From PALSA-612 sp035652235 (GTDB lineage Bacteria > Actinomycetota > Thermoleophilia > Gaiellales > Gaiellaceae), in NCBI GenBank assembly GCA_035652235.1, contig DASREE010000049.1, positions 1 to 40,223 on the forward strand: a stretch of 40,223 nucleotides of DNA. Direction: 5' to 3'. The notes beneath the pieces were generated by a model. It was given only the letters and a program-made list of their open reading frames with translations, was not told the DNA's origin and made no database searches. Below, one piece after another: positions 16,171 through 21,746 of the stretch (within the stretch, counting starts at the first letter, position 1; each line of letters begins with the position of its first letter). The translations under genes were made by a program, and so were the position numbers.

Positions 16171-16210
16171 CCTCCACTTCGCTCCACTTTAGTCCACTTT
16201 GCCCCACGAT
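16171..16210 (-). promoter_or_regulatory. MraZ box array: four GTGG repeats with exact 10-bp spacing
   Basis: On the minus strand the motifs GTGGGG, GTGGAC, GTGGAG and GTGGAG begin every 10 bp (CCAC on the plus strand at 16174, 16184, 16194 and 16204). The last three share the core AAGTGGA. This matches both known MraZ site forms, TGGGA-N5 in E. coli and AAAGTG with 10-bp period in mycoplasmas. The array covers the predicted -35 to -10 region of mraZ. Confidence 0.8.
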
Positions 16211-16214
16211 GCAA
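16186..16214 (-). promoter_or_regulatory. Putative mraZ/dcw promoter, TTGCAT-17-TAAAGT
   Basis: The -35 TTGCAT (16209-16214) is separated by 17 nt from -10 TAAAGT (16186-16191) on the minus strand, predicting a start near 16179 and a 30-nt leader. It is embedded in the MraZ box array, as expected for an autorepressed promoter. Confidence 0.5.
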
Positions 16215-16266
16215 GGCGTCTGGTCCACCCGCATCCGCGCCGGCCGGCTCTGCCTGCGGCGCGCGC

Positions 16267-17073
16267 TCAGACGCGGAAGCGAGCGTAGGCGCCGCGCCCG
16301 GTCAGCGCCTCGGCCCCGCAGCGGGCGGCGAGGGCGATCGCCTCCTCGCGCCCGAGGCCCGCCGCCAGCCCGTAGGTGAGGCCCGCAGCGAACGAGTCTC
16401 CCGCGCCGTAGGTGTCGACCACCGGCCCGGGCGGGTCGGCCGCCGGGAAGGGGCCTCCGGGCTCGGAGCGGCCGCCCTGCCGGCCGAGCGTGGTCACGCG
16501 CAGCCGGGGTGGCGGATCGAGGTCGCCCTGCTCGTAGCGCTCACCCGCGTCGACCCCGCTCCCGATCAGGGCGTCCAGCTCGACGTGCGCCTCGCGCAGC
16601 GTCGCCAGGGCGCGCGGGGTCGCCGTCAGCACGCGCGCCGAGCGGGCCGCGCGGAGCGCGCCGGCGTCGCCGGCCGTGAAGTAGACGCCGTCCGCGCCCG
16701 CCAGCTCGTGCCAGGGCAGCGGATCCGATCCGCGCGGCGCGATCCGCGGGCCGACGACCGTGATCGTCCGCTCACCGGCCGCGTCCACGAAGGTGACGGC
16801 GCGCCGCTGCGGCTCCCGGCGCCAGACCGCGTGGACGGCGAGCCCCATGCCGCGCAGGAGCTCGAAGGCACGGTGTCCGAGCTCGTCGTCGCCGAGCGCG
16901 GTGAAGAAGGTCGCCTCTCCGGCGAGCCGGGCCAGCTGGACGGCGGCGACCGCGCCGCCGCCGGCGGGCTCGTCCCACCAGTCGAGCGCGTGCACGATCT
17001 GCCCGGCCGCGGGGATCCGCTCGACCCTGAGGAACTCGACCCACTCGACGTGGCCGACGACGGCGACTCGCAC
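16267..17073 (-). CDS. PfkB-family carbohydrate kinase
   Basis: This is a ribokinase/PfkB-type sugar kinase of 268 residues, a little short for the family (about 300). The N-terminal strand VAVVGHVEWVEFLRV (3-17) and the glycine segment PAGGGAVAAVQLARLAG (36-52) match the substrate-side signature. DTYGAGDSFAAGLTYGLAAG (220-239) is the C-terminal PfkB signature with the catalytic Asp (GAGD). The substrate cannot be told from sequence. It lies 117 bp upstream of mraZ on the same strand and may be cotranscribed with or independent of dcw. Start is GTG 17073 with GAGACT 6 nt upstream. It is divergent from the sigma/ogt pair. Confidence 0.85.
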   Translation of the reverse strand: MRVAVVGHVEWVEFLRVERIPAAGQIVHALDWWDEPAGGGAVAAVQLARLAGEATFFTALGDDELGHRAFELLRGMGLAVHAVWRREPQRRAVTFVDAAGERTITVVGPRIAPRGSDPLPWHELAGADGVYFTAGDAGALRAARSARVLTATPRALATLREAHVELDALIGSGVDAGERYEQGDLDPPPRLRVTTLGRQGGRSEPGGPFPAADPPGPVVDTYGAGDSFAAGLTYGLAAGLGREEAIALAARCGAEALTGRGAYARFRV

Positions 17074-17110
17074 CGGCGCAGTCTCACATCCACGGCTCCT
17101 CCGCCGTTCG

Positions 17111-17116
17111 AGGAGG
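17111..17116 (+). promoter_or_regulatory. Shine-Dalgarno AGGAGG of the sigma factor gene
   Basis: A perfect AGGAGG precedes three in-frame ATG codons at 17117, 17120 and 17129. Spacing is 0, 3 and 12 nt respectively, so none is ideal. I favour 17129 because the first two are too close. Confidence 0.6.
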
Positions 17117-17128
17117 ATGATGGGCGAG

Positions 17129-17581
17129 ATGCCGATCCCGCCGTTCGAGCGCTTCTACCACGAGCACCGCAGCGCTGTGTTGTCGGTGCTGAGGCGGCGG
17201 CTCGGCTCCCAGCGAGCGGAGGACGCCTACCAGGAGACGTTCTTGCGCGCGCTGCGCGCCTACGACCGGCTGCGCGACGGACGCAACCTGCGCGCCTGGG
17301 TGCTGACGATCGCCGAGCGGGTCGCGATCGACGAGCAGCGCCGCGCCCGGGGGCAGGCCGAGCTCCCCGAGCAGGAGGCGTGGGACGCGCGGCCGGCCTT
17401 CGCCCAGCTCGAGCATCTCGTCTCGCAGCTGCCGCCCACGGAACGAGCCGCCGTCGTCCTCCGTTACGGCTACGACCTCGACTACGAGCGGATCGGCGCC
17501 GCGCTCGGCTCCGGTGCCGAGGCCGCGCGGCAGGCGGCGTCGTCCGGGGTGCGGCGGCTCAGACGGAAGGAGGTGACATGA
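17129..17581 (+). CDS. ECF-type RNA polymerase sigma factor
   Basis: This is a 150-residue sigma-70-family factor with region 2 (FERFYHEHRSAVLSVLRRRLG, then AYQETFLRALRAYDRL and NLRAWVLTIAERVAID, about 6-68) and region 4 (LEHLVSQLPPTERAAVVLRYGYDLDYERIGAALG, about 94-127). Regions 1 and 3 are absent, as in ECF factors. Its stop overlaps the start of ogt (ATGA), so the two are translationally coupled, and no anti-sigma gene is adjacent. This suggests control by alkylation or a related stress, but that is inferred from gene pairing only. The start could be 17117, 17120 or 17129. Confidence 0.85.
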   Translation: MPIPPFERFYHEHRSAVLSVLRRRLGSQRAEDAYQETFLRALRAYDRLRDGRNLRAWVLTIAERVAIDEQRRARGQAELPEQEAWDARPAFAQLEHLVSQLPPTERAAVVLRYGYDLDYERIGAALGSGAEAARQAASSGVRRLRRKEVT

Positions 17582-18132
17582 CCGTCTCGTCCGACCTCGA
17601 CGGGCGCTTCCGGCAGGCCGCCGCACAGGCCGGCCTGCTGGACGCGGCCTTCGACCTGGCCGACTCGCCGATCGGCACGCTGCTCGTGGCCGTGAGCGAG
17701 CGAGGCCTCTGCCAGATCTCGTTCGACCCAGACGAGGGCCTCGACCGGCTGTCGCGGACGCTCGGCCGCCGCGTGCTGCGCGTTCCCCGCCGGCTCGAGC
17801 GGCCCCGCCGTCAGCTGGACGAGTACTTCGACGGCCGCCGCACGGCCTTCGACCTGCCGATGGACGTCCGCCGCCTGCCCGCCTTCCAGCGCCGTGTCCT
17901 CGAGGAGCTGGCGCGGGTGTCGTTCGGGGAGGTGACGACGTACGGCCAGCTTGCCGCCCGCCTCGGCCGGCCGACGGCGGCGCGGGCGGTCGGCGGCGCG
18001 CTGAACCGGAACCCGATCCCGATCGTCCTCCCCTGCCACCGCGTGATCGGGGCGAACGGGCGCCTCGTCGGCTACGCGGGAGGGCTCGAGCGCAAGCGGG
18101 CGCTGCTCCGGCTCGAAGGCGTCGCGGCCTGA
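17578..18132 (+). CDS. ogt: Methylated-DNA--protein-cysteine S-methyltransferase (O6-alkylguanine repair)
   Basis: This suicide repair enzyme transfers alkyl groups from O6-alkylguanine to its own Cys. The 184 residues contain an N-terminal ribonuclease-like domain (DSPIGTLLVAVSERGLCQISF, 29-49). The C-terminal domain carries FGEVTTYGQLAARLG (116-130), ARAVGGALNRNPIPIVLPCHRVIG with acceptor Cys153 in PCHRV, and GYAGGLERKRALL. About 28 residues (MTVSSDLDGRFRQAAAQAGLLDAAFDLA) precede the core domain; they might contact the sigma factor encoded just upstream, but that is only a guess. The start overlaps the sigma gene by 4 bp. Confidence 0.95.
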   Translation: MTVSSDLDGRFRQAAAQAGLLDAAFDLADSPIGTLLVAVSERGLCQISFDPDEGLDRLSRTLGRRVLRVPRRLERPRRQLDEYFDGRRTAFDLPMDVRRLPAFQRRVLEELARVSFGEVTTYGQLAARLGRPTAARAVGGALNRNPIPIVLPCHRVIGANGRLVGYAGGLERKRALLRLEGVAA

Positions 18133-18163
18133 CGCGCGCCCCCGGGGATGCCTGAGATGCGGC

Positions 18164-18784
18164 TCAGCGTGCCTGCAGGTACACGCAGCGGCGCGGATCG
18201 CCCGGGAGGGGTGAGCTTCCCACCTTGACGACGACGAGGTTTCCGCCGCTCACCCCGATCTCGTCGCCGATCCCCGGAAGCGGGCCCGTCCTCGTGAGCA
18301 GGCTGTAGCCCGCGGGAGTCGGCACGAACAGGACGAAGGCGTCGCCCTCCGCCTCGTCGGACACCGCCTCGCGCTCGGCAGGCAACGGCTCGTCCGGCGT
18401 GGACGGGAGCGTCGCCCGCTCGGCGACGGCCGCCGGCTCGCCCCCGGCGGCCTTGCCGCGCAGCTCGCTCCGCGCCGCCGCGAGCCGCTGACGCAGGAGC
18501 TCGATCCCGCGCGGCGACTGCTCCTCCGCCTCTGCCGCTCGTTCTCGCGGCGCGCCGGCCGGCGGCTCGGGCGGCGGCTGCGAGGCGGTCGCGGACGCCT
18601 GCTGCTCCGCGAGCAGGAGCGCGAGCTGCTCGCGGTCGAGGTAACCCTCCTCGACGAGGATCTCTCCCAGGCTCCGGCCGGTCGCGAGGTGCGCCGCGAG
18701 CGCCGTTTCCAGCTGTTCCTCGTCGAGCAGCCCTCTGCGCACGACGAGCTCGCCGAGCGGCAGCGAGTCCGGAGCGGGATCCAT
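18164..18784 (-). CDS. MshEN/GspE-N-domain protein with an uncharacterised C-terminal beta domain
   Basis: This 206-residue protein of unknown function has three parts. Residues about 8-62 form two repeats (LGELVVRRGLLDEEQLETAL, then LGEILVEEGYLDREQLALLL), the pattern of the MshEN/GspE N-terminal domain that binds cyclic di-GMP or tethers type II/IV ATPases. A Pro/Ala/Glu-rich linker with a short helix follows (63-145). A compact C-terminal domain (about 147-206) reads FVLFVPTPAGYSLLTRTGPLP, GDEIGVSGGNLVVVKVG and SPLPGDPRRCVYL. There is no secretion ATPase nearby. It is 39 bp downstream of the degenerate response regulator. A CATACT hexamer 6 nt before the ATG may be its own -10. Confidence 0.75.
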   Translation of the reverse strand: MDPAPDSLPLGELVVRRGLLDEEQLETALAAHLATGRSLGEILVEEGYLDREQLALLLAEQQASATASQPPPEPPAGAPRERAAEAEEQSPRGIELLRQRLAAARSELRGKAAGGEPAAVAERATLPSTPDEPLPAEREAVSDEAEGDAFVLFVPTPAGYSLLTRTGPLPGIGDEIGVSGGNLVVVKVGSSPLPGDPRRCVYLQAR

Positions 18785-18823
18785 GCGTGCAGTATGGCCG
18801 CTTCGCCCCCCGCAGCGGGAGCG

Positions 18824-19513
18824 TCAGGCGGGCAGCATCAGCCGGTAGCCCACGCCCCACTCGTTGAGGACGTACGGTGTCGCGCTCACCGCCGACAGCT
18901 TCCTGCGCAGCCGCGAGGCGTGCGAGTCGAGCGTACGGGTGCGCCCGAGCGATCGGAACCCCCACACCTCCCGCAGCAGCTCGTCCTTCGCGAACACCCG
19001 CGTCGGCTCGCTCGCCAGCTTGACGAGCAGCTCGTACTCTTTGGCGGGAAGCGCCAGACGGCGGCCGCGGATCGTGACGCATCGCGCCGCGCGGTCGATG
19101 ACGAGCTCGCCTGCTTCCAGCAGCTGCCCCGGCGGCGGCGAGGCCCGCCTGAGCACGGCCCGGATCCGCGCCACGAGCTCGTCGTAGAGGAACGGCCGCG
19201 GCAGGAAGTCGTCCGCGCCGCGGTCGAACGCGCGCACGCGGTCGACGGCGTCGGCCTCCGCGCGGCCGAGCACGATCACCGGCACGTCGCGGTTCCACGA
19301 GCGACCGGGCTCGCCCTGGCGGAGGCGTCGGCAGACCTCGAGCTCCGTGCCGAGCAGGACGAGGTCGGGCCGCGCGCGCTCGGCGAGCTCGAGTGTTCCG
19401 TCTGCGTCCTCCGTCCGCACGACCGAGAAGCCGTCGTCTCGCAGGTGCCGCTCGAGGAAGAGCCCGGTCTCGGGCTCGGGCTCCGCGAGGAGAAGGGAGG
19501 AGGAAGACGGCAT
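18824..19513 (-). CDS. OmpR/PhoB-type regulator with a degenerate, non-phosphorylatable receiver
   Basis: The 229 residues have a receiver-like N-terminus (1-123) and an OmpR-type winged helix (130-229; LPAKEYELLVKLASEPTRVFAKDELLREVWG, RTLDSHASRLRRKL, NEWGVGYRL). The receiver lacks its key residues. The acidic pair after beta-1 is replaced by EPEPE (11-15). The phosphoacceptor position in LVLLG is Gly55, with about five residues of the following loop deleted compared with the canonical regulator at 29234-29938 (LVVLDLMLPDIDG). The conserved KPF is RPF (106-108). It probably acts independently of phosphorylation. No histidine kinase is adjacent. ATG 19513 has a promoter-like TGGACG-17-TACGGT ending 7 nt upstream. 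Confidence 0.88.
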   Translation of the reverse strand: MPSSSSLLLAEPEPETGLFLERHLRDDGFSVVRTEDADGTLELAERARPDLVLLGTELEVCRRLRQGEPGRSWNRDVPVIVLGRAEADAVDRVRAFDRGADDFLPRPFLYDELVARIRAVLRRASPPPGQLLEAGELVIDRAARCVTIRGRRLALPAKEYELLVKLASEPTRVFAKDELLREVWGFRSLGRTRTLDSHASRLRRKLSAVSATPYVLNEWGVGYRLMLPA

Positions 19514-19520
19514 GGGGGCG

Positions 19521-19549
19521 ACCGTAGCCGGGCCGATCTCCGCCGTCCA
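19521..19549 (-). promoter_or_regulatory. Promoter for the degenerate regulator, TGGACG-17-TACGGT, leaderless geometry
   Basis: The minus-strand -35 TGGACG (19544-19549) and -10 TACGGT (19521-19526) are 17 nt apart. The -10 ends 7 nt before ATG 19513, so the transcript should begin at the start codon. Of the short-leader candidates with a -10 within 9 nt of the start codon, this has the best -35. Confidence 0.5.
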
Positions 19550-19582
19550 GATGTCCTTTCGCGCGGCTTTGTAACGAACCGT

Positions 19583-21253
19583 CTACAGCCGCCCGGAGCG
19601 GACCACGCCCCACAGCAGCCAGAGGCCGAGCACGCCCGAGATGGCGAAGCCGACGAGCGAGATCACGTGCAGGCCGATCAGGTGCGGGCCCGACTTCGCG
19701 AAGATCCCGATCAGGCTCGACCCGATCAGGCCGCCGGCGACGACGAGCGCGACCACGAGCCGGTTGAAGCCCTGCTCGAGCCTGGGCAGGAAGCCCTCGA
19801 GGCCCTTGTGGACGAAGCCGACCTCGAGCTGGCCGTCGCGCATCTGCTGGAGGAAGTCGTGCCACTGGTAGGGAGCTTCGCGCAGGACGAGCGCCAGCGA
19901 GCGGGCCTCCTTGCGGGCCTCGCCGAGCAGCCGCTGCGGCGTGTAGCGCTGTACGAGCAGGTCGCGCGCGTACGGCTTCGCCACCTCGAAGACGTTGAAG
20001 TCGGGGTAGAGCTCGACCCCGACCGAGCCGAGGGTGGCGATCGCCTTGTCGAGGAGGAGGAAGCGCGTGGGCAGCCGGAGGTTCATCGCGTAGATGAGCT
20101 GGAAGCCCTCGCGGATGAGCTGCAGCGGGTCGATCTCCGCCAGGCGGGCGCCGTAGTACCGGTCGTAGAGGTCGCGGAGGTAGGCGACGAACTCCTCCTC
20201 GCGGCGGCGGTCGTAGCGGACGCCGAGCTCGCCGAGCCGCTTCGGCAGCGCCTCGACGTGCTCCTGCGCGGCGTCGATGAACAGCCGCGTCAGCTTCGAC
20301 ATGTCGTCGTCGGACAGCTTCCCCGCCTGACCGAAGTCGACGATGCCGAGCCGCTCCGGGTGGCCGAGCACCAGCACGTTCGCCGGATGGGGGTCGGCGT
20401 GGAAGAACCCGTGGCGGAAGATCATCGTCATCCACGCCTCGGTCATCAGGTAGGCGAGCCGGCGGCGTTCCTCGAGCGTGTAGTCGCCCGGGTCGAGGTC
20501 GCGCAGCTGGACGCCCTCGATGAACTCGAGCGTCAACACGCGCGCGCGCGTGTAGCTCCAGACCACCTTCGGCACGTGCACGTGCGGGTGACCGACGAAG
20601 TTGCGGTGGAAGGTCTGCGCGTTGCGCGCCTCGTTGCGGTAGTCGAGCTCCTGGCGCAGCGAGCGCGCGAACTCGTCCACGAGGCCGCGCGCGTCGATGA
20701 AGTCGAGGGCGCGGACGCGCTCCTTCACGATCCTGCCCGCCTGGTAGAGGAGCGCGAGATCGGCCTCGATCTGGCGGGGCGCCGCCGGCCGCTGCACCTT
20801 GACCGCGACCCGCCGTCCGTTCGGGAGCACGGCCTCGTGCACCTGACCGATGGAGGCGGCCGCGATCGGCTGCCGGGCGAACTCCAGGAAGAGCTTCTCG
20901 ATCGGCAGGCCGAGCTCGAGCTCGATCACCTCCTCGACCTGCGCGAACGGGAACGGGGTGACGCTGTCCTGCAGCTTGCGCAGCTCGAAGATGATGTCCG
21001 GCGGGACGACGTCCGGCCGGGTCGACAGGAGCTGCCCGAACTTGACGAACGTGGGGCCGAGCTCGTCGAACATCTCGCGCAGGTGCTGGCCGCGGTGCGA
21101 GACCTCCCCGTCCGCCGGGAGCATCTTGCCGTGCCAGGGCAGCAGGTCGGTCAGGCGGTGGCGCTCGAGGAAGTAGCCGAAGCCGTGGCGGACCGCGACC
21201 TGCGCGATCTCGGAGATCCGCCCCAGGTTGCGCGTCGCGGTGCGAGCCGCCAT
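19583..21253 (-). CDS. ABC1/AarF/UbiB-family atypical kinase, membrane anchored
   Basis: UbiB-type proteins are atypical kinases or ATPases linked to isoprenoid-quinone and lipid metabolism. The 556 residues include the family-specific KxGQ motif (FVKFGQLLSTRPD, 69-81), the Ala-rich loop AAASIGQVHEA (131-141), VAVKVQRP (149-156), the catalytic HADPHPAN (285-292) and the metal-binding DFGQAG (306-311). The last 60 residues form two membrane segments, typical of this family. Its role in a presumably menaquinone-based actinobacterium is unknown. It is 61 bp downstream of the phasin-like gene and may have its own start (AACACT 6 nt upstream). Confidence 0.92.
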   Translation of the reverse strand: MAARTATRNLGRISEIAQVAVRHGFGYFLERHRLTDLLPWHGKMLPADGEVSHRGQHLREMFDELGPTFVKFGQLLSTRPDVVPPDIIFELRKLQDSVTPFPFAQVEEVIELELGLPIEKLFLEFARQPIAAASIGQVHEAVLPNGRRVAVKVQRPAAPRQIEADLALLYQAGRIVKERVRALDFIDARGLVDEFARSLRQELDYRNEARNAQTFHRNFVGHPHVHVPKVVWSYTRARVLTLEFIEGVQLRDLDPGDYTLEERRRLAYLMTEAWMTMIFRHGFFHADPHPANVLVLGHPERLGIVDFGQAGKLSDDDMSKLTRLFIDAAQEHVEALPKRLGELGVRYDRRREEEFVAYLRDLYDRYYGARLAEIDPLQLIREGFQLIYAMNLRLPTRFLLLDKAIATLGSVGVELYPDFNVFEVAKPYARDLLVQRYTPQRLLGEARKEARSLALVLREAPYQWHDFLQQMRDGQLEVGFVHKGLEGFLPRLEQGFNRLVVALVVAGGLIGSSLIGIFAKSGPHLIGLHVISLVGFAISGVLGLWLLWGVVRSGRL

Positions 21254-21314
21254 CGGCTCAGTGTTGCACGCCGACAGCGGGAGTTCCTGCCGCGCCCTGG
21301 CCCGGCTGGTACGG

Positions 21315-21746
21315 CTACGGACGCGCGGATGTCGCCTGCGAGCGTGACGAGTCCGTGCCGGCCGCCGGCGCGGCCGTCTGCGACCGCGCCCTCGCCCCCG
21401 CCTCCAGCTGGCTCTCGGCCAGCCGCAGCCGGTGCTCGAGCTGGGCCACCCGCAGCTCGAGCTCCTCGTACGTCTCGCGATTCACCAGCCCGAGCTGGTC
21501 GAAGAGCGACTGCAGGCTCACGCCTGCGCGCTCGGTCATCCGGGTCGCCTCGCCGCGCCAGCGGGCCATCGCCTCCTCGATCGTCTGCCGGACGTCGTCG
21601 CGGCGCAGCTCGCCCTGCCCTGCGAGATCGCGCGCGAGCTCTTCGGCGCGCTCGGCCGTCAGCGCCACCGCGCCGAGCCCGGCGAGCGCGAGACGCTCGA
21701 GCAGCTCGATCGGCGAGGACGGCTCGGGCTCGGCAGCCCGGGGCAT
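21315..21746 (-). CDS. Phasin-like helical protein (PHA granule-associated family resemblance)
   Basis: This 143-residue acidic/basic helical protein follows secDF, with ATG 21746 overlapping the secDF stop by one base (TGATG). The layout is a short acidic N-terminus, a hydrophobic-to-amphipathic helix (LLERLALAGLGAVALTAERAEELARDLAGQGEL), a conserved-looking DDVRQTIEEAM, and a C-terminal coiled coil (ETYEELELRVAQLEHRLRLAE, 91-111). A low-complexity tail ends the protein. The ordering of an ALT/AERA helix, then LVNRETYEELE and a terminal coiled coil resembles poly(hydroxyalkanoate) granule-associated proteins. No PHA synthase is in the window, so the role may be different. The assignment is tentative. 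Confidence 0.7.
   Translation of the reverse strand: MPRAAEPEPSSPIELLERLALAGLGAVALTAERAEELARDLAGQGELRRDDVRQTIEEAMARWRGEATRMTERAGVSLQSLFDQLGLVNRETYEELELRVAQLEHRLRLAESQLEAGARARSQTAAPAAGTDSSRSQATSARP

Noticed and set aside
15721..17577. Upstream part of the long plus-strand frame leading into ogt
   Set aside because: It is antisense to mraZ and pfkB and then out of frame with the sigma gene; the ogt family sequence begins only after ATG 17578.
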